Shown: positions 24,078-36,757, counted from the stretch's first letter. The stretch is DNA of 42,917 nt from Candidatus Omnitrophota bacterium (GCA_003141835.1 PLNR01000011.1:171804-214720), one strand, 5' to 3'. The notes: generated by a model not told the origin, from the letters alone. Program-made: numbers and translations.

Positions 24078-25298
24078 TTATTGCTCTTTTTTAGGGAACG
24101 CCTCGGCCAACGCAGCTTCTCCGCCCAACAGCGCGTCCTTATTTCCGGAGACCGCTATCCCGTCCTTTATTATCCGCGTTAGCCCGGCGACGCCGTCCTT
24201 CTCGCCCAACAGTATCGCTCCTGCGAGCTTCCCGTCCTTGATCACGCATTTCCTGTAGATGCCTTTGGACGCGTCTTTCCTGCAGAGCGTCTCGTATCCC
24301 TCTCCCTCGGGATTGACCACGCCTATCGAAGTGAGATCGATGCCCATCACCTTGAGCGTCGCCTGGAAAGTCGTCCCTTTGTATTCGAACGGCCTGTCTA
24401 TGATGTTCGATGCAGCGGCAAGCCCCTGGTCTATCGCCGCGGGGATTATGCCGTATACCATGCCGTTGAATTCTGCGCAGTCTCCGGCCGCGTATACATT
24501 ATCGCAGCTAGTCCCCATGAACTTATCGACCAATATCCCTTTTTCGGTGCCTATGCCGCAATTTTTCGCCAATCCGGTATTCGAGCGTACGCCTGCCGAG
24601 ACGATGAAGATGTCGGCCTCAAGCTTGCCTGTCTCCTTGGAGAGAAGGCAGGTCTTTGCGCCTTCGGTCACGATGCGGTCGCACGTCACCTGCAACATTA
24701 CCTCGATATTGAATTTTTCGATCCTGGATTTGAGTATCGCGCCGGCCTCTTCATCCAGCTGCCTCGGGAGGAGCCTTGAGCCGTGTTCGACGACCGTCAC
24801 CTTGAGGCCGCGGTCTGTCAATGCCTTTGCCGTCTCAAGCCCGAGCAGGCCGCCGCCTATGACTATCGCCCTCTTCTTCCCGCGGGCGAACGAGCGTATC
24901 CTTAGGACATCGGCGATATTCCTGTACGTGAAGACATCCCCGGATTTTATCCCTTCTATCGGCGGGACGAAAGGCGAAGCGCCGGTCGTCAACAGTACCT
25001 TGTCGAAATCCTGCCATCCGTCCTTCTCGGTCTTTAACTTTTTCGAGGGAAGGTCTATGTCGAGGACTTTATTCTTGAGGGAGACATCTATGCCGCGCTT
25101 CTTGTACCATTCGTCGTTATACGGGAAGAGCTGGTTTAAGTCCATCGTCTCAGCGAGGAGCCTGTCGAGGAGCGGGCGGGGATAATAATTGTATTCTTCG
25201 TCGGTGAAGATGAATATTTTTGCGCCGGGGGAATTTTCGGAGATATATTTAGCGGCAGTGGTCCCGCATATCCCATTTCCTACAATGGCTATTTTCAT
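24078..25298 (-). CDS. FAD/NAD(P)-dependent oxidoreductase, probable NADH:rubredoxin oxidoreductase
   Basis: 406 residues of the two-dinucleotide-fold flavoprotein family. FAD-binding GNGICGTTAAKYI (7-19), NAD-binding VIGGGLLGLETAKAL (about 147-161) and the second FAD motif VYAAGDCAEF. It resembles the N-terminal part of nitrite reductase large subunits and the NADH:rubredoxin reductases of clostridia and Desulfovibrio. Assignment to rubredoxin reduction rests on context: the rubredoxin gene lies 12 bases upstream and flavodiiron and rubrerythrin genes follow in the same operon. The final about 80 residues form the usual C-terminal domain (IYRKCVIKDGKLAGAILLG). Confidence 0.87.
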   Translation of the reverse strand: MKIAIVGNGICGTTAAKYISENSPGAKIFIFTDEEYNYYPRPLLDRLLAETMDLNQLFPYNDEWYKKRGIDVSLKNKVLDIDLPSKKLKTEKDGWQDFDKVLLTTGASPFVPPIEGIKSGDVFTYRNIADVLRIRSFARGKKRAIVIGGGLLGLETAKALTDRGLKVTVVEHGSRLLPRQLDEEAGAILKSRIEKFNIEVMLQVTCDRIVTEGAKTCLLSKETGKLEADIFIVSAGVRSNTGLAKNCGIGTEKGILVDKFMGTSCDNVYAAGDCAEFNGMVYGIIPAAIDQGLAAASNIIDRPFEYKGTTFQATLKVMGIDLTSIGVVNPEGEGYETLCRKDASKGIYRKCVIKDGKLAGAILLGEKDGVAGLTRIIKDGIAVSGNKDALLGGEAALAEAFPKKEQ

Positions 25299-25310
25299 AG
25301 TCTGGGGCGG

Positions 25311-25469
25311 TTATGCTTTCTCGAACATTTCCTTCGGGGCGCCGCACTCGGGGCATACCCAAGCCGCGGGAAGCTTGTCAAAAGGCGTGCCGGCCGGGAT
25401 GCTGGCTGTCGGATCGCCTGCCGCAGGGTCATAGATGTAGCCGCATACCGTGCAACGATATTTGTCCAT
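25311..25469 (-). CDS. Rubredoxin
   Basis: A 52-residue one-iron electron carrier. Two knuckles bind Fe(Cys)4: [10 protein letters not shown] (Cys6, Cys9) and [12 protein letters not shown] (Cys39, Cys42). The intervening [20 protein letters not shown] is the normal rubredoxin spacing. ATG at 25467-25469, four bases after the flavodiiron stop; TAA at 25311-25313. It should carry electrons from the flavoprotein downstream to the flavodiiron protein and the rubrerythrin-like protein. Confidence 0.97.
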   Translation of the reverse strand: MDKYRCTVCGYIYDPAAGDPTASIPAGTPFDKLPAAWVCPECGAPKEMFEKA

Positions 25470-25473
25470 GGTC

Positions 25474-26670
25474 TTATGCCTTTCCGGTTATCTTCTTCGC
25501 CAGTTCGATACCCATTTCGTAGCATCTCTTCAATTCATTTTCATCCGGCGCGTATTTGACCGCGATGGACGGAAGGGCCTGTTCTATCCCCGCTTCTTTA
25601 AGGAACTTTTCCAGGGCCGGGACCGCGCCTCCGGCCCAACCGTACGAGCCGAACGCCGCGCCTATCCTGCCTTTCGGCTTCAGGCCGCCCAGGAACTCGA
25701 GGAACCCGGCCAAGTTCGAGAGCATGCCGTTATCGTGGGTGGATGAGCCGAAGATGAAACATTTCGCGTCGAGCATCTGGTAATTCACCTCGGTCCTGTC
25801 GTAACGCGTAATATCGAACAGCTTCGTTTCGACGCCGCCATCGGTGAGGCCTTCTGTTATCTTCCTGGCCATCATATCGGTCGAGCCCCACATAGTTTCG
25901 AAAACTACTACCGCCTTGGGCTTCGTCTCATTCTTCGTCCACGAAATATAAGAATTGATTATCTTCATCGGGTCGCGGCGCCAGATTATCCCGTGGCTCG
26001 GCGCTATCATCTTTATGGATATGTTCATCTTGAGGATCTCGTTTATCTTCATGGCGATCATGCCGCCGAGCGGCCAGAGGATGTTCGCGTAATACTTCGC
26101 CGCCTCGTCCATAAGCGCGCACTGGTCCGTCTCGTCGTCAAACCTCTCGGAAGTCGCGTAGTGCTGGCCGAAGGCGTCGTTAGGAAATAAAAGCTCCTCC
26201 TCGGCGCAATAGGTGAACATGCTATCCGGCCAGTGGATCATCGGCGCCTCTATGAACGTAAGGTTCCTCTTTCCGATATTCAATTTATCCCGTGTCTTTA
26301 CGATCTGTATGCCCAAGTCCACGGGATACATCCTCCCAAGCCCTTCCTTACATTTCGAGGTCCCGAAGAATTTCGCGTTAGGGCAAAGTTTCTTAAGCCC
26401 GGGCAGTGAGCCGGAATGGTCGTTCTCTATATGGTTTACTATGATGTAGTCTATCTTTTCGACGGGGACTATCTCGCGTATCCGCTCGACCTGTTCGCCG
26501 GCGAAAGAGCCGAGGACGCCGTCGATAAGCGTAACCTTCTCATCGATGATAAGATAAGAGTTATAGGTCGTCCCCCTTTTCGTCGAATAGGTATTCCCGT
26601 GGAATGTCCTTATGTCCCAGTCGACTGCGCCTACCCAGTAAATGCCTTTTTTTATCTCGACCGGCATCAT
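25474..26670 (-). CDS. fprA: Flavodiiron protein (FprA, rubredoxin:oxygen/NO oxidoreductase)
   Basis: 398 residues: metallo-beta-lactamase-like diiron domain (about 1-250) then a flavodoxin domain (about 255-398). Iron ligands are visible in HIENDHSG (His79-x-Glu-x-Asp-His type), in [10 protein letters not shown] and in the late APSHGIIWR. The FMN phosphate loop is [11 protein letters not shown]. It reduces O2 to water (or NO to N2O) with electrons from rubredoxin. A second ATG three bases downstream (26667) is equally possible as start. It follows the rubrerythrin-like gene stop by one base. Confidence 0.96.
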   Translation of the reverse strand: MMPVEIKKGIYWVGAVDWDIRTFHGNTYSTKRGTTYNSYLIIDEKVTLIDGVLGSFAGEQVERIREIVPVEKIDYIIVNHIENDHSGSLPGLKKLCPNAKFFGTSKCKEGLGRMYPVDLGIQIVKTRDKLNIGKRNLTFIEAPMIHWPDSMFTYCAEEELLFPNDAFGQHYATSERFDDETDQCALMDEAAKYYANILWPLGGMIAMKINEILKMNISIKMIAPSHGIIWRRDPMKIINSYISWTKNETKPKAVVVFETMWGSTDMMARKITEGLTDGGVETKLFDITRYDRTEVNYQMLDAKCFIFGSSTHDNGMLSNLAGFLEFLGGLKPKGRIGAAFGSYGWAGGAVPALEKFLKEAGIEQALPSIAVKYAPDENELKRCYEMGIELAKKITGKA

Positions 26671-26671
26671 C

Positions 26672-27199
26672 TTAGCCGCCCTCCATTACCCTTCCTTCCT
26701 GTTTCACGAACCAGCTTGCCGAATCAGAAAGCATCGAGTAAGCTTCTTCGAGGAGCTCAAAGTGGTGCTCCTCTTCTTTCTTCAACCTGTCGTAAAAGAG
26801 CTTGGCTATGCGTGTATCCGTCGCCTTCGATTGTTTGTCATAATAATCGTAGCTCTTCGTCTCTTTCTCCATCGCGATCGTTATCGCCTCGAGGTTCGAC
26901 GGGTCGGCTTTCAGCTTCTTCTTCTCCGCCGCGGAAAGCGGCTTGAAGACAAGGACCAATTTCTTCTTCGCGTCGCGGGATATCGTCTTCTCGAAATCGG
27001 ACCAGTCCTTCTCCCCTTTCAGGCCGTGCGATATCACCTTGATGCGTTCGATATGGGTAAGTTCCTGGTCGGCGAGCGAGACGAGGAGTTTCTTCGCGAC
27101 GGCATTCTTCGCGGCCTTGCTTGACTTAAGGTAGAATTTGCGGCCGTCCTCTTCCATCTTTATCGCGGCCTGCAGGATCTTGAGGTCTTTTTTCGGCAT
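26672..27199 (-). CDS. Rubrerythrin-like ferritin-fold diiron protein
   Basis: 175 residues forming a four-helix ferritin-like domain with the Glu/His pattern of rubrerythrins: EEDGRKFY (16-23), DQELTHIERI with ExxH (about 45-54), EKETKSYDYY and EEEHHFELLEEAY (about 141-153). There is no C-terminal rubredoxin domain, so it must take electrons from a separate rubredoxin, such as the one two genes on. Likely role is H2O2 reduction. ATG at 27197-27199 with GGAG eight bases upstream. A stretch of about 30 Lys-rich residues between the two helix pairs is longer than in minimal rubrerythrins. Confidence 0.88.
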   Translation of the reverse strand: MPKKDLKILQAAIKMEEDGRKFYLKSSKAAKNAVAKKLLVSLADQELTHIERIKVISHGLKGEKDWSDFEKTISRDAKKKLVLVFKPLSAAEKKKLKADPSNLEAITIAMEKETKSYDYYDKQSKATDTRIAKLFYDRLKKEEEHHFELLEEAYSMLSDSASWFVKQEGRVMEGG

Positions 27200-27250
27200 G
27201 ATAGTCTCCTTTTGCGGGGTTTTACGGTTTTACTATTGGGACAATTTGGA

Positions 27251-27532
27251 TCAACCGAGCCTGTAAAGTATCCCGAAACCGCCCTGCGGGTAGTTCCAGT
27301 CGACGTTGGTGAACTCGTCGCAGATGACGCGGCAGGTGCCGCATTCGAGGCAGCCGTCGACATTGACTTCGGCTATGCCCTTGTCATTTATCTTCCAGCA
27401 GTCCGACGGGCATCCTATCGAGCATTGCTTCCTGGTGCACTTAAGGCACAGGTCCTTGTCCTTGACCTTTATATGCGGTTCCGGCCCGAGTTTGAACCTG
27501 TTCACGAACAATTTATCTTCGATACGAGTCAA
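27251..27532 (-). CDS. fixX: FixX-type ferredoxin
   Basis: 93 residues matching FixX: CLKCTRKQCSIGCPSDCW (Cys29, 32, 37, 41, 45) then CLECGTCRVIC (Cys61, 64, 67, 71) and the C-terminal NYPQGGFGILYRLG that marks the family. FixX normally works with FixA/FixB (electron-transfer flavoprotein) and FixC (quinone oxidoreductase); none of these is in the window, so here it may serve the oxygen-defence chain that follows. Start is TTG at 27530-27532, chosen for AGGAGA eight bases upstream (27541-27546); no ATG exists near the N-terminus. Confidence 0.88.
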   Translation of the reverse strand: MTRIEDKLFVNRFKLGPEPHIKVKDKDLCLKCTRKQCSIGCPSDCWKINDKGIAEVNVDGCLECGTCRVICDEFTNVDWNYPQGGFGILYRLG

Positions 27533-27540
27533 TTATCTGT

Positions 27541-27546
27541 TCTCCT
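27541..27546 (-). promoter_or_regulatory. Ribosome binding site of fixX next to the hairpin
   Basis: AGGAGA on the minus strand, eight bases before the TTG start. It directly follows the base of the 27548-27627 palindrome, so folding of the leader could change its access. Confidence 0.6.
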
Positions 27547-27547
27547 A

Positions 27548-27627
27548 GGGGACGTTCCAAAAAGGGTACACTCCACTTAAAACTATCAACACAACAGAAG
27601 TGGGGTGTCCCTTTTTGGGACGTCCCC
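27548..27627. repeat. Large REP-like palindrome in the fixX leader
   Basis: Arms of 31 bases (27548-27578) and 30 bases (27598-27627) pair almost perfectly around a 19-base loop. The left arm starts GGGGACGTTCC and ends CTCCACTT. The right arm itself forms a short hairpin, GTCCC-TTTTT-GGGAC. Neither strand has a terminal T-run, so it does not look like an intrinsic terminator. It shares sequence with elements at 33564-33590 and 7004-7020. Confidence 0.8.
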
Positions 27628-27638
27628 ACAGCAAAAAT

Positions 27639-27667
27639 ATTATCCCATAATCAGGGAGCTGCTTCAA
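27639..27667 (-). promoter_or_regulatory. Likely promoter of fixX and the oxygen-defence operon
   Basis: Minus-strand TTGAAG (27662-27667), 17-base spacer, GATAAT (27639-27644): four and five of six consensus matches. It lies just after the glucoamylase-like gene stop. Transcription would start near 27632, giving a leader of about 100 bases made almost wholly of the palindrome. Confidence 0.5.
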
Positions 27668-27668
27668 G

Positions 27669-28952
27669 TCATTTGTTTCTGAGTTTGCAGAGCTGGATCC
27701 AGGCCTTGACGCAGTCATTCCGCATGAAATAATCCCACACCATGCCGGTCCTGTAGTCCTCGATCATGAGCACCGAGACGCCCTGGTCTATCCCGATGCA
27801 GATCTTGCTCCACCAATTCCTGTTCACGTTAAAACCCGCCTTGAAACCGTATTGCCCGTATACTTTGTCGCCGTATTTTTCGTAAAGTCCCTTTATCGAC
27901 TTCAGCGCTATATCCGGGACCAAAGGCATGGAAGCGACCATTCCGTAAGGGTTGACCGTCCCGTCCTGCACCAGGACCTCCGCGGGCATCGCGCCGTACC
28001 CTTTGTAACCGTCCGGCCCGTCCCCGGCCGTCAGCCCCCAGCCCGTCTCGCCGTATCCCGTATATTTCCCGGAATTGTCTATGCAGAATTGCTTGCTTGC
28101 CTGGGCGGCGTTTATCGAGTTCTGCCAGTAATTCAGGTCGCCTTCGTAAATGTTCCTGAAATCTATCCACGCGTGCGCGAATTGGTAAGTAAAGACGCTG
28201 CCGAAGAAAGAATATACGACTTTGTGGCCGCCGTATTCCCCTTTAGCCCTCCTCCAGTTGTACCACGATTCCGGCGGGATGGGATGGGTCGGCGAGCCGA
28301 TAGCCAGCACGTACGCTATCAGCCCCTCGTTATACCAGTCCCAGTAGGCGTTTAGGAAACCTTTCTCCGGGTTCCAGCCCATACACATGATCTTCTTGCC
28401 GTTCATCATCCACTGCCAGTCCGTGCGGTTATAAAGGTAGTGGACGATGCGTTCAACCTCGGTGCCCTTGAAATATTGCGCCGCGAACAAAGCGCCGGCA
28501 AGGAAAAGGGCCGTATCTATGGACGAGACCTCGGAATTCCACATGCGCTGGCCGGTCTTCATGTTGACAAAATGGTAATAGAACCCGTGCTCGCTTTTCA
28601 GCTTGTTCTTGAAGGTCCTGAGCGTCCTGAACGTGCGCTTGTAGGCATCGTCGTATGTTATCCAGCCCCTGCTCTGCCCGATGCAGATAGCGGTAAGGCC
28701 GAACCCGGTTGCGGCTATGCTGGACGGGGCGCCGGGCTGGGAAGTATCGGCCACGAGCCCTGTCTCGGGATCGGCATTTTCCCAGAAATACAGGAAAGTA
28801 TCGTGCTCGACCTTATCCAGGAATTTTTCGTCATCGGCCGGGATCGCGGGTTGTTCAGGCGCGTCGGCAAAAGTCAAGGGCGGGACCATAGCCGCGATGA
28901 TGAAAAATACCAGGATCCTCAACAATGCCCGGATTATCCCGAATTTATGCAT
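27669..28952 (-). CDS. Secreted glucoamylase-fold protein (PF10091 type, possible beta-glucan hydrolase)
   Basis: 427 residues with an N-terminal signal sequence (hydrophobic about 8-29, ending TFADA). The mature part matches the bacterial glycoamylase (alpha/alpha)6 family: FLYFWENADPETGLVAD at the start, IAATGFGLTAICIG, FGSVFTYQFAHAWIDFR, GLTAGDGPDGYKGYGAMP and the end segment CIGIDQGVSVLMIEDYRTG. Acidic residues in TAGDGPDG and around the last motif are candidate catalytic sites. Related proteins include GH144 endo-beta-1,2-glucanases, so the substrate could be a beta-glucan rather than starch. ATG at 28950-28952, 12 bases after the HAMP gene stop; the pair is likely co-transcribed. Confidence 0.86.
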   Translation of the reverse strand: MHKFGIIRALLRILVFFIIAAMVPPLTFADAPEQPAIPADDEKFLDKVEHDTFLYFWENADPETGLVADTSQPGAPSSIAATGFGLTAICIGQSRGWITYDDAYKRTFRTLRTFKNKLKSEHGFYYHFVNMKTGQRMWNSEVSSIDTALFLAGALFAAQYFKGTEVERIVHYLYNRTDWQWMMNGKKIMCMGWNPEKGFLNAYWDWYNEGLIAYVLAIGSPTHPIPPESWYNWRRAKGEYGGHKVVYSFFGSVFTYQFAHAWIDFRNIYEGDLNYWQNSINAAQASKQFCIDNSGKYTGYGETGWGLTAGDGPDGYKGYGAMPAEVLVQDGTVNPYGMVASMPLVPDIALKSIKGLYEKYGDKVYGQYGFKAGFNVNRNWWSKICIGIDQGVSVLMIEDYRTGMVWDYFMRNDCVKAWIQLCKLRNK

Positions 28953-28964
28953 AAAGTCCCCGTG

Positions 28965-29657
28965 TCAGGCCTTTAATTTGAATGCCGAAAGTTCTTTTTC
29001 AAGCGCGGTCAGGCCTGCCTTAAGCTCCGGTATGAGGCGCTTGTCTTCCGCCGTGCCCTGCAGCTTATCCAGCCCCCGCGATATCTCATTTGCGGATGAT
29101 AAAACACCGCCGATCCTTTTCCTCAGCGAACCGGCCATTTTTTCCAGGCTCTCGGCGACATCCTTGAACTCGTCTTCCTTCCTCAGGTTAAATTTAGTCG
29201 TCAGGTCGCCTTCGGCGATAGAGATGGCCGATCTCTTGAAACGGTAAGCAGGACCGGCTATCTTGTGGGAGATAAATATGCTTGCCACGGCCATCACCAG
29301 GATCACGGCCAGGAGCCTCGGTATCAATTTCAAGTTCGCCGACGCCAGGATACCCGCCACGACCCCTTGTTCATGGTCACTCAAGAGTTTCGCCTCTTTA
29401 AAAACGCTGAGTTCCTTGTTTTCCGGCATGCGCATCCGGACCTGTTCGTAATCCCTCAGGCGCGAGGCGGTCTCCAGTTTGCTCGCCAGCGACTCCGTCG
29501 AGAATTCCGGGATCACCGCTCCCCAGATCCCGAAATAAAGGACGAAACCCGTGATGAATGAAGCGACCAACATGCTGGCCACGATGACCGACATATACCT
29601 CAGCTGGATCCCTGCGTTTATGAAATACAGGCGTCTCTTGTGATTTGTTTTTTTCAT
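28965..29657 (-). CDS. Two-helix membrane sensor-like protein with HAMP domain
   Basis: 230 residues: membrane helix 1 (about 20-45), a short periplasmic loop of about 70 residues, helix 2 (about 115-135), then a HAMP segment (KIAGPAYRFKRSAISIAEGDLT, split here: P-x-x-R-F and GDLT motifs) and a helical C-terminal tail (DEFKDVAESLEKMAGSLRKRI onward). There is no kinase, cyclase or chemotaxis signalling domain, so the output is unknown. ATG at 29655-29657 is preferred over the upstream in-frame TTG because AGGGAGG ends nine bases before the ATG but touches the TTG. A consensus promoter lies upstream. Followed by the secreted glycan-active protein. Confidence 0.82.
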   Translation of the reverse strand: MKKTNHKRRLYFINAGIQLRYMSVIVASMLVASFITGFVLYFGIWGAVIPEFSTESLASKLETASRLRDYEQVRMRMPENKELSVFKEAKLLSDHEQGVVAGILASANLKLIPRLLAVILVMAVASIFISHKIAGPAYRFKRSAISIAEGDLTTKFNLRKEDEFKDVAESLEKMAGSLRKRIGGVLSSANEISRGLDKLQGTAEDKRLIPELKAGLTALEKELSAFKLKA

Positions 29658-29666
29658 TTTGGCCAA

Positions 29667-29673
29667 CCTCCCT
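29667..29673 (-). promoter_or_regulatory. Ribosome binding site deciding the HAMP gene start
   Basis: AGGGAGG on the minus strand with nine bases to ATG 29655-29657. The TTG at 29664-29666 would have no spacing, which rules it out. Confidence 0.75.
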
Positions 29674-29683
29674 GTTGTTTAAC

Positions 29684-29712
29684 ATTATAGGTATTCGCGT
29701 TTCATAAGTCAA
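29684..29712 (-). promoter_or_regulatory. Promoter of the HAMP gene
   Basis: Minus-strand TTGACT (29707-29712), 17-base spacer, perfect TATAAT (29684-29689). Start expected near 29677, about 20 bases before the ATG. Its -35 abuts that of the comF promoter. Confidence 0.8.
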
Positions 29713-29741
29713 TTGACACCCTCACGATATTATGTTATTTT
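29713..29741 (+). promoter_or_regulatory. Promoter of comF-lptF-lptG
   Basis: Perfect TTGACA (29713-29718), 17-base spacer, extended -10 TGT-TATTTT (hexamer 29736-29741). Predicted start is at or next to the comF ATG (29749), suggesting a leaderless mRNA. Confidence 0.65.
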
Positions 29742-29748
29742 ATAACAA

Positions 29749-30444
29749 ATGTTAAAGACGATTTTGTCATCGACAGGCGATTTCTGCATGACGTTCCTGA
29801 ACCTGATTTACCCGCAGGATTGCCTAGTCTGCAGCGGCAGGGCGCACGAGTTGAAACCCACCCCGCTTTGCGAGCCGTGCAACGACAGGATAATGGCTTA
29901 CGTAGGGACGCCCCACTGGGCCACGGCCGAAAGGGAGCTGGCTTTCGACGCGGCCTACCATGTCGCCTCTTACGAAGATATCGTCAAGAAATGCATCTGC
30001 CTCTTCAAATACGAGGGTAAGACCCGCCTCTCGAAGGTCCTCGGCTCGGTCATGGTCGAATACGCCGCCAGGAACCTGAATTTCGGGTCGATAGACATGA
30101 TAGTGCCGGTGCCGCTCCATCCGGTCAAATTACGCGAGAGGCAATTCAACCAGTCCGAGCTGATCGCCGAGCACCTGGCGAAAAAATTCAACAAAAAAAT
30201 AGAGAAAAACTGGCTGAAGAGGATCAGGTATACCTCGCCGCAGGCCGGCCTTTCCAGGGAGCAGCGCCTCAGGAACCTAAAGGGCGCCTTCCTCGTCAAA
30301 AGGGACGCGGATTTCGCGGACAAGACCATCCTCCTCATCGACGACGTCATGACGACCGGCGCCACCCTGCACGAATGCGCCAAGACCATAAAATCCGCCG
30401 GCGCCAAGAAAGTGCTTGCCTATACCCTCGCGTGTGGGAACTAA
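29749..30444 (+). CDS. comF: ComF family phosphoribosyltransferase-like protein
   Basis: 231 residues. An N-terminal zinc-ribbon pattern, CLVC (Cys25, Cys28) and CEPC (Cys41, Cys44), precedes a PRTase domain with MIVPVPLHPVKLRERQFNQ and the PRPP loop ILLIDDVMTTGATL. ComF is linked to DNA uptake in some bacteria, but family members are widespread and their biochemistry is unsettled. The ATG at 29749 has no Shine-Dalgarno and lies about eight bases after the -10 box; an internal ATG at 29788 is an alternative. It is followed directly by lptF (stop TAA touches the next ATG). Confidence 0.92.
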   Translation: MLKTILSSTGDFCMTFLNLIYPQDCLVCSGRAHELKPTPLCEPCNDRIMAYVGTPHWATAERELAFDAAYHVASYEDIVKKCICLFKYEGKTRLSKVLGSVMVEYAARNLNFGSIDMIVPVPLHPVKLRERQFNQSELIAEHLAKKFNKKIEKNWLKRIRYTSPQAGLSREQRLRNLKGAFLVKRDADFADKTILLIDDVMTTGATLHECAKTIKSAGAKKVLAYTLACGN

Positions 30445-31532
30445 ATGAAGATAATAAGAAAGTACATCCTAAAAGAGATCATCGGCCCTTTCCTGGCGGC
30501 CTTCGTAGTCCTGAGTTTTTTCTTCATGGTCTTCAACATGATAAAACTGGCCGACATGGTCATAAACAAGGGCGTAAACTTCTTTTCGATCATGCAGCTT
30601 TTGCTCTACATGCTGCCGTCGGTCTCGACCTGGACCACGCCTATCTCGATCCTGGTGGCCACGCTCCTCGCCTTCGGCAGGCTCTCGGCCGATAACGAGA
30701 TAACCGCGATGCGGGCGAGCGGCATAAGCCTCTACCGCCTCGTATTCCCCCTGGTGATACTCGGCCTGGTGATAAGCCTCATATCCTATGAATTCAACGA
30801 TTGGGTCATCCCGTCGCTCCGTTATAAGATGAGGAGGCTGACCGCCCGGATAGGCACAAAGAACCCGGCCGCTTACCTGGACGCCGGCACTTTCATCAAG
30901 GACTTCAAGGGCTATATCGTCTTCATCTACGGGATCGACAAGAATAAGCTCACCAATATCAGGATATACCAGCCGCAGGAAGGCAAGCCGACCAGGACGA
31001 TAATCGCCCAGAAAGGCGAGATAGATTACATCGAAGCGAAGGACGCGGTCCGGCTGAAGCTGATAAACGGGACGGTCGACGAACCCAATCCCCAGGACCC
31101 AAATAGTTTTTATAAACTGAACTTCAAGACGTACTATATGACCCTCGACCTCAACCAGGCCAGGAACCTGAACGTGGCAAAGAAAAAGGTAGACATGTCG
31201 ATAGATGAGCTGAACCAGGAGATAAACAAGCTCGGCGCGGACTCGGTGGATACGACCCCACTGCGCATCGAGATACATAAAAAAATTTGCTACTCCTTCG
31301 CCTCCCTTATCCTGATACTCATAGGCGTGCCGCTCGGGCTCATGGCGCGGCGCGGGGAAAAAATGATAGGTTTCGCTTTAAGCCTCGGGGTGATCCTGGT
31401 CTACTATACCCTGCTCATCTTCGGGGAGGTCCTGGCTAAAAAAGGCATACTACCCCCGGGCCTGGGTATCTGGCTGCCGAATATCATATTCGGCGCGATC
31501 GGCCCGGCGCTCATATTCTGGATGGCAGAACA

Positions 31533-31536
<4 letters not shown>
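30445..31536 (+). CDS. lptF: LPS transport permease LptF
   Basis: One of the two membrane subunits of the LptB2FG ABC extractor that pulls lipopolysaccharide from the inner membrane. 363 residues with six membrane helices: three N-terminal (about 12-30, 50-75, 97-120), a periplasmic beta-jellyroll of about 150 residues, and three C-terminal (about 278-355). The N-terminal KYILKEIIGPFLAAFVVLSFFF and the LASLILILIGVPLGL-type helix (here ASLILILIGVPLGLMARRGE, with the cytoplasmic coupling residues) are typical of YjgP/YjgQ. Assignment to F rather than G rests on order. Overlaps lptG by ATGA. Confidence 0.92.
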
Positions 31537-33547
<2,011 letters not shown>

Positions 33548-33563
33548 TTATCTCTCCTTTCGT

Positions 33564-33590
33564 AGGGTGTCCCCCAATGGGACGTCCCCT
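33564..33590. repeat. REP-like hairpin between ahcY and fba
   Basis: GGGTGTCCC, five bases, GGGACGTCCCC: identical in all 20 paired bases to the right arm of the palindrome at 27602-27627, with a different five-base loop (CCAAT versus TTTTT). It lies between the ahcY stop and the fba ribosome site. A GTCCC/GGGAC stem is possible; no T-run follows. Confidence 0.75.
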
Positions 33591-33591
33591 G

Positions 33592-35999
<2,408 letters not shown>

Positions 36000-36016
36000 T
36001 CTCTGCTGTTTCTCCT

Positions 36017-36757
36017 TTATTTTTCCTGGAAACTTAAATTAGCCCTGCGGTACGACTCCAGGTCCCCGATATCGTACCAGACCCCTTTGAATATATAACA
36101 CCTTACTTCCTGTCTCTTGCTCAGCCACTGTACGAAATGGCCGGGCGCGTCCTTTTCATCGCCTGCTTTAAGGAATTCCTCTATCAGGCCCAGCTTGCCC
36201 TTAGGGAAATAATAGATGCCGGTAGCTATCAGGGAGGTCGGCGGGTCCTGCGGTTTCTCAAGGAAGTTGGTCATGTCGCCTTTTTCGTCCACCTCAACGA
36301 CGCCGTAGATGTTCGCCTTCTTCTTGTCCCCTATATCGTACGCGCCGATAGAGAAACTCTCGGGGACTTTTTTCGCGAAACCCCCGAAACCTTTCAATCC
36401 CCAGTCGAACATATTATCCCCGGCAAGCACGATCATGTCGTCGTCTATCTTCTGCCTGTTTATGGCGAGCCTTATATCTCCTATCGCGCCGAGCCTGTCG
36501 TCGTTCGTCGTGCTGCCGTCGTTCTCGAGGATTATCTTCTTCGTGGACTTGACCGTTTTCAGCCAATCGCCGATCACGCCGTAGAACTTCTGGTTGGTCA
36601 CTATATATATCGTGTCTATCTCTTTTATGTCGCCGAGCTTCTGGACCAGGTGATCGGCTATCGTCTTCCTGCCCACGGTCAAAAGCGGTTTCGGCTTGTT
36701 TTTTGTCAGGGGATATAACCGCGTGGCATATCCGGCTGCGAGGATAACGGCTTTCAT
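36017..36757 (-). CDS. Sugar-phosphate nucleotidyltransferase
   Basis: 246-residue NDP-sugar pyrophosphorylase-like enzyme. The nucleotide-binding loop is [23 protein letters not shown], a variant of GxGTRLxPxT in which Tyr-Ala replaces Gly-Thr (residues about 9-11; the motif is quoted in two parts: LAAGYATRL and [11 protein letters not shown]). Metal-binding Asp lies in [39 protein letters not shown] matches the C-terminal part of glucose-1-phosphate thymidylyl/uridylyltransferases (core GVWYDIGD). Sugar unknown; the adjacent phosphoglucose/phosphomannose isomerase suggests a glucose or mannose derivative. ATG overlaps the isomerase stop (ATGA). Confidence 0.85.
   Translation of the reverse strand: MKAVILAAGYATRLYPLTKNKPKPLLTVGRKTIADHLVQKLGDIKEIDTIYIVTNQKFYGVIGDWLKTVKSTKKIILENDGSTTNDDRLGAIGDIRLAINRQKIDDDMIVLAGDNMFDWGLKGFGGFAKKVPESFSIGAYDIGDKKKANIYGVVEVDEKGDMTNFLEKPQDPPTSLIATGIYYFPKGKLGLIEEFLKAGDEKDAPGHFVQWLSKRQEVRCYIFKGVWYDIGDLESYRRANLSFQEK

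Noticed and set aside
27548-27627. Palindrome as a rho-independent terminator
   Set aside because: Strong stem, but no T-run follows on either strand, and the arms match other dispersed copies, so a repeat is the better call.
30469-31278. 269-residue minus-strand ORF
   Set aside because: Antisense shadow of lptF with low-complexity Glu/Arg/Tyr composition; lptF is clearly the real gene.
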